Below, piece after piece: positions 1 to 5,264 of a stretch of DNA of 5,264 bases. Location: positions 1 to 5,264 of the forward strand of contig CAMDSG010000127.1 in the NCBI GenBank assembly GCA_945907055.1, given 5' to 3'. Under the pieces are notes generated by a model. It was not told where the DNA came from. It worked only from the letters and a program-made list of their open reading frames with translations, and did not search any database. This DNA comes from Bifidobacterium breve. GTDB taxonomy: Bacteria; Actinomycetota; Acidimicrobiia; IMCC26256. Positions within the stretch are counted from its first letter, which is position 1, and each line of letters starts with the position of its first letter. The translations under genes were made by a program, and so were the position numbers.

Positions 1-3000
1 CGCGGCGGGAGAGTGGATCCCGCTACTCTCCTACGCTGCGCATTCTTCGGGGCACGCTGCGAGTCAGATCTCCACATGCGAATTGCTAGGAAGAAAATTG
101 CGCCCTGCATAAGTACTGCAAATATTCGCAGCCACGCAGCGCTATTCACTATTGAGACAGGGCCTGCCTTAGGGAGGACCCAAGAGTTATCCCAGTTTGA
201 ATCCCCCTCAGACTTGAGCGATTCACCCTTGCTCTTCGCCTTGATCATCGATTCTTTGGGGGTAGCGAAACGAACTACACCAGGAGGATTGTCCTTACCG
301 CTCTGCAGAGGTACTACAACCTTCGCACCCGCCTCTGTAGTTATGAGAGCCCTAACTGGTTGCCATGGAACTACTTCGTAGAGCGAGAGTCCGGGTGAGG
401 CCTCAAGGCGTAACAAGTCGAGTTGGTCAGCGAGCGTAGATGTGATGCCATCGGGGGCTGCGATAAATGGTCGCTGATCTGGCCCAGGCGTCTCTGGCAC
501 CAAAATAAATCTCACACCAAGCGCTCCGAGTTGCGCTCCAATTCGGTTGCTGCTGCCTCTACGAAGCGTCTCGACTGCCTGGCGCACTAGTCGTTGTTCA
601 CCACGCTCGGGTATCGGAATCAATACACGCGCGTCGCTGACTCCATTAGATGTAACTCCGTAGCCAACTGAACCGCTGCGACCTGGGTCGAGTGGAAGCA
701 CGGCCGGGTCTCCAATCCAGAGGACTCTGAAATCGCCCGCAGAGGAGCGCGACTCCATCCACGAGAGCGAGTCAGCCCAGGACTGATTCGGCATTCTCCA
801 TCGCCCGCCGAGGGTGTCAGCAGCGAAGGCCAGCACAGGAAGTAAGAGTGCAACTGTCGCGAGCACTGCAGAGACTTGGCGCCAACCAAAACGCCGCCGC
901 CCAACATCGGTCAAGAGCGACGCCGCTCCTAATCCAACCGCCAGCGCAAGCCCAACCGCGGCCGGAACAAGCAGCCCCTCCCTAACTGGCATCGGGATCG
1001 TCGAGGATATTTGCTGTGGTATCCAAGCCGCTGCGAAGCCAACGATCATCAATCCCCATGCCCGCACCGCCCACTCAAATCGTGGACCCGATGCAATTAG
1101 AAGCACAACGAGCGCAACTGCGAGCAGAACCCACCCAGCGGGGCCTGCGCCTGCGGGCCCAGTGTGGAATCGAAGCAGGTCGAGCGTCTTGGCTCCACCA
1201 GAGTACGAGAACCCGAGTGTTGCTCCATTGTGGAGCCCTATCAACGTGATCGGCCATGGAAGCAATAGCGCAGCAGCCCCGAGCGTGATCTTGGTAGCAG
1301 GGCGCCATCCAAGCGCTACACCTGCCCCACGCGCGAATGGAGCAGCAATTGTAAATGCAGCGGCAATTGCCAACGGGAGTGCAATCGCAGGCATCCACCA
1401 GGCCGAGCAGATGGCGACCAGTGCGCATAGCGAAACTACGCGTCTGTGCGGACGACTCTCTGCCTCCAAGAGGCCACTTAACCGGGCAATTCCAAGTACA
1501 AGTACCGGTGCGATTGCGTACGCGAGTAGTGGGCCCATGCGCCCAGCTGCGATTGCGTTACGCGGAAGCGGGATAACTCCATAGGCAACCCCCGTCACGA
1601 CTGCAGCAATACCTGGGCCAGCCACCGAGCGACCTAAGCGCCAGGCCCCGATAACTCCAACCGGCATCGCAACTACTACTAGGAGTGTGCGAGCTAGGCC
1701 GGTTGCACCAAAAAAGATCGAACCAATGCCCGATGTAACTAAAAGGAGTGGAGGCTCAAGAGTACGTGCGCCCAAGAGTGAGTCACGCCATACAGAGGTA
1801 AATGCGCCCCACCCTCCGCCGACACTGGGCCAAATTCGCATCTGACCAATTTGAGGAAGAGAACCAAGAAGCAGGTCCCGTGAACCGATAGCAACAAGCG
1901 CTACAAAAATACATACGGCGATGCCAACTGGCTCGCGTGCTCGCGCACCAGCGGTATCAGTAAGCGTGCGGCTTCGCTCAGTTATGTCTCGCAATCGATC
2001 ATCTGCGTGGAGGGTTCCGTTCAAGAACCTGCGTACACGCGAACTCCCATGACTCTGCAGATATCTAATCTCCCCGTCGGAGACCCTGCGATGAGATTGG
2101 GCTGCGAGACGAGCTGGGCGACCACTACGAATCCCAGTTATCGCTATCCACCAGCCGCGCAGAATTACACCGGCGCGGCCTCGGTGCCCACTTACAAACG
2201 ATAAACCCACCTCAATTAACGAGAGCCCCATAGCGAGAGGCACCATCCATAGAAGCGAGAGAGCCCCAGCCGAGGTAAGCATTGCGCGGTGGCGCGCCCC
2301 CTCTACCTGTGCAGGATTCGCATCTAGACAATCGCGAAAGCTGTCGCTAATACTGTGTGTGACTACCGCATCGGGAGCAACCATCACCCGTGCACCCGCA
2401 ATGCGCGCGCGCCAACCAAAATCAACGTCCTCAGCCGCGGGGGCCGCATCCGGGTCAAAGCCACCAATCTCTGCGAAGAGGTCTGAGCGCACAAGCATCG
2501 CTACCCCTGAGATAAAGAAAACATCGCGCACCGCATCATGCTGCTCTTGATCGATCTCGTCGGGCTCGATCTCTGTATGGGGGGCACCGAGCCGGTCGAC
2601 GGTCATCCCAACCTCGAGAAGATGTGAACGGTCAGAGGAGCGCACTACCTTAGGCCCGACGATTCCCGCATTGGATCGCACAGCCTCATCAACCATGATT
2701 TTGAGTGCATACCTATCGAGCACCGCATCGCCGTGACAGAACAGCAAGAAAGATGCACCCTGGACACTCGCAATCACTTCATTGGCTGCAGTAGCGAAAC
2801 CAGAGGAACTCTCACGTCGCCTCACAAATGCACGAGGTGCAACCTCCGCTATCCGAGGCGTCGGGTCATAGCGAGAGCCGTCGTCGATAACGAGGGTGGT
2901 CACGTCGGGGTAATCGAGAGAATCAAGAGCGAGGAGCGTCTCTTCAAGCCACTCCCCTGGATCGCGGATGACAACCACAGCAACTACCGGTGGCCGATGT

Positions 3001-3128
3001 GCTGTCTCCTCTAGGAGGTCCTCAAACCCGTCGGTGAACCATTGATCGGAGCCACTTATCTCGACTTCACTGCTCGGCTCAGGCCCTAGGTCGGGTCCAC
3101 CAGGCATCTCTGGCGCTTCTGAGTCCAC
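1..3128 (-). CDS. Large GT2 glycosyltransferase with polytopic membrane half (3' end outside window)
   Basis: I translated the minus strand by eye and found no stop from 3128 to the left edge (1042 codons plus 2 nt). Residues about 48-260 form a GT-A/GT2 domain: strand VVAVVVIRD (48-56), LVIDDGS (79-85), a metal-site-like CHGDAVLD (131-138), GPKVV (158), DQEQHDAVRD (about 193), GGFDPD (222) and AEDVDFGWRARIAGARV, whose E-D pair is the likely catalytic region. About a dozen hydrophobic helices follow (about 284-770), then a soluble, probably extracytoplasmic domain (about 771-990; FRVLWIGDPAVLPLD, LGVRFILVPE), a last helix (nt 75-141) and a basic tail. The family role is sugar transfer from a nucleotide- or lipid-linked donor in envelope glycan synthesis; the substrate cannot be read here. 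The GTG at 3128 is preferred because a TAGGTT box lies 6 nt upstream and an AGG lies 8 nt upstream. The alternative is the ATG at 3107. An in-frame TAG at 3138-3140 rules out anything longer. It is divergent from the small gene. Confidence 0.9.
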   Translation of the reverse strand, partial: MDSEAPEMPGGPDLGPEPSSEVEISGSDQWFTDGFEDLLEETAHRPPVVAVVVIRDPGEWLEETLLALDSLDYPDVTTLVIDDGSRYDPTPRIAEVAPRAFVRRRESSSGFATAANEVIASVQGASFLLFCHGDAVLDRYALKIMVDEAVRSNAGIVGPKVVRSSDRSHLLEVGMTVDRLGAPHTEIEPDEIDQEQHDAVRDVFFISGVAMLVRSDLFAEIGGFDPDAAPAAEDVDFGWRARIAGARVMVAPDAVVTHSISDSFRDCLDANPAQVEGARHRAMLTSAGALSLLWMVPLAMGLSLIEVGLSFVSGHRGRAGVILRGWWIAITGIRSGRPARLAAQSHRRVSDGEIRYLQSHGSSRVRRFLNGTLHADDRLRDITERSRTLTDTAGARAREPVGIAVCIFVALVAIGSRDLLLGSLPQIGQMRIWPSVGGGWGAFTSVWRDSLLGARTLEPPLLLVTSGIGSIFFGATGLARTLLVVVAMPVGVIGAWRLGRSVAGPGIAAVVTGVAYGVIPLPRNAIAAGRMGPLLAYAIAPVLVLGIARLSGLLEAESRPHRRVVSLCALVAICSAWWMPAIALPLAIAAAFTIAAPFARGAGVALGWRPATKITLGAAALLLPWPITLIGLHNGATLGFSYSGGAKTLDLLRFHTGPAGAGPAGWVLLAVALVVLLIASGPRFEWAVRAWGLMIVGFAAAWIPQQISSTIPMPVREGLLVPAAVGLALAVGLGAASLLTDVGRRRFGWRQVSAVLATVALLLPVLAFAADTLGGRWRMPNQSWADSLSWMESRSSAGDFRVLWIGDPAVLPLDPGRSGSVGYGVTSNGVSDARVLIPIPERGEQRLVRQAVETLRRGSSNRIGAQLGALGVRFILVPETPGPDQRPFIAAPDGITSTLADQLDLLRLEASPGLSLYEVVPWQPVRALITTEAGAKVVVPLQSGKDNPPGVVRFATPKESMIKAKSKGESLKSEGDSNWDNSWVLPKAGPVSIVNSAAWLRIFAVLMQGAIFFLAIRMWRSDSQRAPKNAQRRRVAGSTLPP

Positions 3129-3134
3129 CCACTG

Positions 3135-3162
3135 AACCTAGCCGGAGGCCATAACTTGGCAG
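3135..3162 (-). promoter_or_regulatory. Predicted leaderless promoter of the glycosyltransferase gene
   Basis: Read on the minus strand, CTGCCA (3162-3157) is followed after 16 nt by TAGGTT (3140-3135), which fits the actinobacterial TANNNT -10 form. Six bases further is the GTG at 3128, so transcription would start at or beside the start codon. The same AGG could serve as a weak Shine-Dalgarno sequence for that GTG if a longer transcript exists. The hexamers are seen directly; the promoter role is inferred. Confidence 0.45.
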
Positions 3163-3206
3163 GCGACGCTAGGAAAACCCGCTCGGAGTCGGGACTTTTC
3201 ACACTA

Positions 3207-3226
3207 CTTGCAACTGCTTGCTATTG
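3207..3226 (+). repeat. Tandem 10-bp direct repeat at the -35 of the small gene
   Basis: CTTGCAACTG (3207-3216) is followed directly by CTTGCTATTG (3217-3226), with 8 of 10 bases identical. The copies are about one helical turn apart, and the second contains the predicted -35 hexamer, so a regulator bound here would contact the same DNA face as RNA polymerase. This is short enough to be chance, and no known operator is recognised. Confidence 0.35.
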
Positions 3227-3246
3227 TTTATCAAATGCGGTATCCT
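3218..3246 (+). promoter_or_regulatory. Predicted sigma-70-type promoter of the small repetitive protein
   Basis: TTGCTA (3218-3223) and TATCCT (3241-3246) are separated by 17 bp, the optimal spacing, and each matches 4 of 6 bases of the vegetative consensus, including the conserved TTG and the TA...T of the -10. The expected start is near 3253, giving a leader of about 100 nt with no ATG before the gene. This is the best promoter I see in the window. It stands back to back with the glycosyltransferase promoter, about 55 bp apart. Confidence 0.55.
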
Positions 3247-3341
3247 GCTCGCACTGCCCGCCTGGTCAGACCTCGCAGGCCAACCCGTAATCCCAAGAAC
3301 TAATAATCCCTAGACCCCCCAAACATCAAATAAAAGACATA

Positions 3342-3348
3342 AAAGGAG
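3342..3348 (+). promoter_or_regulatory. Strong Shine-Dalgarno sequence for the small gene
   Basis: AAAGGAG ends 5 nt before the ATG at 3354 and lies in an A-rich, probably unstructured stretch (about 3321-3345). It is the only clear ribosome-binding site in the window: neither the glycosyltransferase nor cofD has anything comparable. It fixes the start of the 3354 gene and suggests efficient translation. Confidence 0.85.
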
Positions 3349-3353
3349 CCAAC

Positions 3354-3851
3354 ATGGCCATCGGAATCAGCAACATAGATCTCTCCAAGCTCGACCCCCG
3401 CAACATTCAACTCGGCAACATCGATCTAAGTAATCTCGACCCTCGCAACCTCGATATCCGCAAGTCCGCTACAGAGGCTGGCTACGTAGCGGTTGGGGCT
3501 GGAGTTCTTGGATTCCAGTCTCTCCAGCAGCGCCGCCGCAGCGCACAGGCCCGATTCACCGAGCAGTCGAGCGCTCTGCGCAGCAAAGCAAGCGAGGCCG
3601 GCTCCTACGTCGTCTCCCAAGTGAGCAGCCCGACGGCACTCGCTAAATCTGTAACAGGCCAGGCTCGAGATGCAGTCACACCTGCCTTCGATGCAGTCTC
3701 TTCTCGTGTCGAGCCAACTCTTGAGCAGATCAAGGGCATTCCTTCTCAGGTTGCTAGCTCGATCCCAGACTCCGTCAAGTCAGTCCCGGCATCAATCTCT
3801 TCAACCCTCAGTACAGGCGTCGAGAAAGTACGCGGAACTATCAATATTTAA
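3354..3851 (+). CDS. Small repetitive amphipathic protein of unknown function (165 aa)
   Basis: I do not recognise this protein. Residues 7-17 (NIDLSKLDPRN) and 22-32 (NIDLSNLDPRN) are two copies of a 15-residue repeat. Residues 42-54 form a short hydrophobic stretch with small residues every fourth position (A42, A46, G50; A49, G53), followed by QQRRR (58-62), which suggests an interfacial or membrane-dipping helix. Residues 64-105 are charged, Ala/Ser/Gln-rich and probably helical. The tail (110-160) is broken by prolines at 110, 121, 130, 138 and 145, with three successive [I/V]-P-x-x-[V/I] units (129-150). There is no Cys, His, Trp or signal peptide, and the net charge is slightly positive. 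This looks structural rather than enzymatic. A phasin-like or HBHA-like surface-binding role is only an analogy. The strong promoter and ribosome-binding site indicate high expression. The gene is divergent from the glycosyltransferase and 159 bp upstream of cofD, with hairpins between. Confidence 0.9.
   Translation: MAIGISNIDLSKLDPRNIQLGNIDLSNLDPRNLDIRKSATEAGYVAVGAGVLGFQSLQQRRRSAQARFTEQSSALRSKASEAGSYVVSQVSSPTALAKSVTGQARDAVTPAFDAVSSRVEPTLEQIKGIPSQVASSIPDSVKSVPASISSTLSTGVEKVRGTINI
3372..3449 (+). repeat. Coding repeat: two copies of an 11-codon unit, 45 nt apart
   Basis: Copies at 3372-3404 and 3417-3449 encode NIDLSKLDPRN and NIDLSNLDPRN. The DNA differs at several third positions (ATA/ATC, CTC/CTA, CCC/CCT) and in the serine codon family (TCC/AGT), while the peptide changes only at K/N. 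That pattern points to an old duplication kept by selection on the protein. A degenerate third start follows (NLDIRK, residues 32-37). Confidence 0.8.
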
Positions 3852-3889
3852 GGACTGTCAACATCTAAGAAATGTCAATATCTAATGGC
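3839..3889 (+). repeat. Three tandem 17-nt repeats crossing the stop codon
   Basis: TATCAATATTTAAGGAC (3839-3855), TGTCAACATCTAAGAAA (3856-3872) and TGTCAATATCTAATGGC (3873-3889) are imperfect tandem copies with an exact 17-nt period. The first contains the real stop codon (3849-3851); the others repeat the same position as TAA at 3866-3868 and 3883-3885. Because 17 is not a multiple of 3, the three TAA codons fall in three different frames. The function is unknown: slippage remnants of the gene end, a protein-binding array or an mRNA 3' element are all possible. Confidence 0.7.
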
Positions 3890-3904
3890 GGGTTAGCCCT
3901 TAGA
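3881..3904 (+). other. Weak hairpin overlapping the third 17-nt repeat
   Basis: TCTAA (3881-3885) pairs with TTAGA (3900-3904), and GGC (3887-3889) with GCC (3896-3898), with one T·C mismatch between them and a GGGTTA loop. It is an 8-bp stem, just downstream of the small gene and followed by an AT-rich TAATTAA. It could shield the transcript's 3' end or be incidental. Confidence 0.35.
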
Positions 3905-3911
3905 TAATTAA

Positions 3912-3953
3912 CTCGAAGACTGCGTCAGACTCCCCCCTCTGACGCAGTTCGAG
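3912..3953 (+). terminator. Long perfect hairpin, probable terminator of the small gene
   Basis: ACTGCGTCAGA (3919-3929) pairs perfectly with TCTGACGCAGT (3938-3948) around the loop CTCCCCCC. After a two-base AG bulge, CTCGA (3912-3916) pairs with TCGAG (3949-3953), giving 16 bp in all. No T-run follows on the plus strand, so it is not a classical intrinsic terminator. Tract-less hairpins of this kind have been proposed as terminators in Actinobacteria. It could instead be a processing or stability hairpin. Confidence 0.6.
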
Positions 3954-3959
3954 CAGAAT

Positions 3960-3986
3960 GAGGCCCCTCGTCTAACGGGGGGTCTC
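3960..3986 (+). terminator. Second GC-rich hairpin just upstream of cofD
   Basis: GAGGCCCCTCG (3960-3970) pairs with CGGGGGGTCTC (3976-3986) around the loop TCTAA: 11 continuous pairs, two of them G·T. Only TT follows. It ends 24 bp before the cofD ATG, so it occupies the region where a -35 for cofD would sit. It may be a backup terminator for the small gene, insulating cofD. If a longer transcript runs into cofD, it could instead be a leader structure controlling it. Confidence 0.55.
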
Positions 3987-3997
3987 TTCGCGCCGGT

Positions 3998-4003
3998 TAC
4001 CCT
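3998..4003 (+). promoter_or_regulatory. Predicted -10 box giving a leaderless cofD mRNA
   Basis: TACCCT fits the TANNNT form and is separated by 7 nt from the A of the cofD ATG at 4011, so transcription is expected to begin at the start codon. No Shine-Dalgarno sequence lies before the ATG, which agrees with leaderless translation. No -35 is recognisable; the hairpin at 3960-3986 covers that region. The role is inferred from position and motif. Confidence 0.5.
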
Positions 4004-4010
4004 TGCACCC

Positions 4011-4949
4011 ATGATTGTTACGCTCGCAGGAGGAGTCGGTGCCGCGCGCTTCTTGCGCGGCCTCGTTCTTGTCGCCCCTCCAGAAGAAATAACTGTGATT
4101 GTCAATACCGCTGACGATGAAGTTTTCCATGGCTTAAGCGTCTCGCCCGATCTAGACACCATTACTTATACCCTCGCCGGAGCAGAGCACCCTCAACAAG
4201 GATGGGGCCGTGCCGGCGAATCATTTCGCACCATTGAGGCTCTTAGTCGGTTCGGAGCAACTCCCTGGTTCAGGCTCGGCGACCTTGATATCGCAACACA
4301 CATTTTCCGAACGGAGCGCCTTCGCGACGGAGCAACGCTGAGCGAAGTAACACGCGAGATAACCGCGTCGTGGGGAATTACAACGCTCCTAATCCCCATG
4401 ACCGATGACGCTGTAGGCACACGCCTCACGGTGGAGCGCGAGGACGCCAAGACCGAGGTACTTCGAATGCAGGAGTGGTTTGTCAAAGAGCGAACAGCAC
4501 CGACGGTTAGAAAAGTTGAGTTTGATGGAGCGCAGAATTCCGCACCTGCCCCAGGCGTTTTAGATGCCATCTCTGAGGCCGAGACAATCATCATCTGTCC
4601 ATCCAATCCGGTTATCTCAATCGGACCAATTCTGGCTGTACCCGGAATACGCGAGGCGCTGGTAGCGCGTCGGTCTCGCGTCGTAGGCGTGAGCCCAATA
4701 ATTGCTGGAGAGACAGTAAAAGGCCCTGCAGATCGCTTGATGAACTCACTTGGCATCGAGGTCTCCTGTGTTGGAGTCGCTAAGACATACGCCGAGTACT
4801 GCTCCACCCTCATAATCGACGAGCGCGACGCGTCACGCTGCGATGAGGTTGAGGCCCATGGAGTGCACGCGGTAGTGGCACAGACCCTCATGCCAGACCC
4901 TGAAGTAGCAGCATCGCTTGCTCGCAGCGTTCTTGAGGCGATGAAATAA
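4011..4949 (+). CDS. cofD: 2-phospho-L-lactate transferase CofD/FbiA (coenzyme F420 synthesis)
   Basis: The CofD/FbiA family joins the nucleotide-activated three-carbon unit (lactyl- or enolpyruvyl-diphosphoguanosine) to the deazaflavin Fo, releasing GMP and giving F420-0 or dehydro-F420-0; in Actinobacteria the enolpyruvyl form is thought to be used. It is cytosolic. The 312 residues match the usual family length. Motifs, in order: LAGGVGAARFLRGL (5-18), NTADDE (32-37), VSPDLDT (44-50), GWGRAGESF (64-72), WFRLGDLDIATH (86-97), then LRDGATLSEVT (104-114), PMTDDAVGTRL (129-139), CPSNPVISIGPIL (196-208) and the C-terminal SPIIAGETVKGPADRLM (228-244). All are intact. The ATG at 4011 begins directly at the first beta strand of the family, and there is no room for a longer N-terminus. 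The stop codon abuts the cofE start, indicating one operon. The alternative symbol is fbiA. Confidence 0.95.
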   Translation: MIVTLAGGVGAARFLRGLVLVAPPEEITVIVNTADDEVFHGLSVSPDLDTITYTLAGAEHPQQGWGRAGESFRTIEALSRFGATPWFRLGDLDIATHIFRTERLRDGATLSEVTREITASWGITTLLIPMTDDAVGTRLTVEREDAKTEVLRMQEWFVKERTAPTVRKVEFDGAQNSAPAPGVLDAISEAETIIICPSNPVISIGPILAVPGIREALVARRSRVVGVSPIIAGETVKGPADRLMNSLGIEVSCVGVAKTYAEYCSTLIIDERDASRCDEVEAHGVHAVVAQTLMPDPEVAASLARSVLEAMK

Positions 4950-5264
4950 ATGCCGATCCAGCCTCTAACTATTATTCCGCTCGCCGGACTCCCCGAGATC
5001 AAAGAGGGGGACAACCTCGCTGAACTAATCGCACGCACCGCATGGGAGGCAGGCATGCCGCTCCACGACGGCGACTGCCTCGTAGTTACACAGAAGATTG
5101 TCTCTAAGTCAGAGGGGCGTTTGGTCGCACTCGATCACGGTGATCGAGATGCAAAACGAGCTCTCGTTGAGTCTGAGTCGGTTCGTATCGTTCGAAGGCG
5201 TGGCGATCTAATTATCTCAGAGACGACACACGGCTTTATCTGCGCGAACGCAGGGATCGATCTA
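4950..5264 (+). CDS. cofE: Coenzyme F420-0:L-glutamate ligase CofE/FbiB, N-terminal part
   Basis: CofE adds L-glutamate residues to F420-0 in a GTP- and metal-dependent reaction, the step after CofD. The visible 105 codons show the family's N-terminal landmarks: IIPLAGLPEIKEGDNL (8-23), DGDCLVVTQKIVSKSEGR (40-57), RRRGDLIISETTHGFICANA (82-101, with H94 and N100 in the conserved block) and GID at the edge. The frame is open to the right edge of the window. Whether a C-terminal FMN-reductase domain is fused, as in mycobacterial FbiB, cannot be seen. TAA of cofD and ATG here are directly adjacent; a GAGG at 4935-4938 inside cofD, 11 nt upstream, may help, but translational coupling is the likelier route. 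Confidence 0.95.
   Translation, partial: MPIQPLTIIPLAGLPEIKEGDNLAELIARTAWEAGMPLHDGDCLVVTQKIVSKSEGRLVALDHGDRDAKRALVESESVRIVRRRGDLIISETTHGFICANAGIDL

Noticed and set aside
13..381. Plus-strand open frame of 122 codons at the left edge
   Set aside because: It is antisense to the C-terminal domain of the glycosyltransferase, which stays open throughout; no ribosome-binding site or motif.
814..1584. Plus-strand open frame of 256 codons, rich in Ala, Ser, Thr and Pro
   Set aside because: It lies antisense inside the glycosyltransferase, has no recognisable domain or ribosome-binding site, and its composition is that expected opposite hydrophobic, Ala/Gly/Val-rich coding DNA.
2733..3014. Plus-strand 93-codon frame with several Cys residues (a zinc-finger look)
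   Set aside because: It mirrors the conserved GT2 core on the other strand; the cysteines have no regular CxxC pairing and there is no ribosome-binding site.
3260..3280. Inverted repeat GCCTG...CAGGC in the small gene's leader, with an inner GGTCAGACC palindrome
   Set aside because: Only 5 bp of stem with an 11-nt loop; too weak to call a riboswitch or operator without conservation data.
3670..3885. Overlapping 71-codon frame ending at the third TAA of the 17-nt repeats
   Set aside because: It is an out-of-frame shadow of the small protein's serine-rich tail, with no ribosome-binding site; its end only reflects the repeat period.
3839..3889. The 17-nt repeats as a CRISPR array or a replication iteron set
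   Set aside because: The units are directly abutting with no spacers, only three in number, and no cas, rep or plasmid gene is nearby.
4193..5056. Minus-strand open frame of 287 codons over cofD and the cofE start
   Set aside because: It is antisense to two firmly identified genes, Ser/Arg/Thr-rich and without motifs: a mirror frame.

Overview
The window looks like chromosomal DNA of an actinobacterium, by inference from three things: an F420 biosynthesis pair in the order cofD–cofE, a very long family 2 glycosyltransferase with a polytopic membrane half of a kind I know from Actinobacteria, and two genes that appear to be transcribed leaderless from a TANNNT -10 box. G+C looks moderate (mid-50s percent by eye, not computed), so a high-G+C Streptomyces- or Mycobacterium-like genome is unlikely. 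An Acidimicrobiia-type lineage is a guess and cannot be proven here.

Layout. Positions 1-3128 hold one uninterrupted minus-strand reading frame of more than 1040 codons that leaves the window at its left edge. It encodes an N-terminal GT2 domain, roughly a dozen membrane helices, an extracytoplasmic-looking domain, a last membrane helix and a basic tail. The 225-bp gap 3129-3353 is a divergent promoter region. At 3354-3851 on the plus strand is a 165-residue protein I do not recognise. It has an N-terminal 15-residue repeat, a short glycine/alanine-rich hydrophobic segment and a proline-punctuated amphipathic tail, and carries the best promoter and ribosome-binding site in the window. The gap 3852-4010 is densely structured: a triple 17-nt repeat crossing the stop codon, then two or three hairpins. 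From 4011 to the right edge run cofD (complete) and cofE (partial), joined stop-to-start.

How the genes relate. CofD and CofE are consecutive enzymes of coenzyme F420 synthesis and should be one operon. The glycosyltransferase probably serves cell-envelope glycan synthesis and is divergently transcribed. The small protein has its own promoter and is separated from cofD by hairpins, so it is probably a monocistronic, well-expressed gene rather than a member of the F420 operon.

The parts most worth follow-up are the small repetitive protein, the triple repeat that places a TAA in all three frames after it, and the contrast between two leaderless neighbours and this one gene with a long leader and strong Shine-Dalgarno sequence. 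I see no tRNA, rRNA, CRISPR array, insertion sequence or phage gene.
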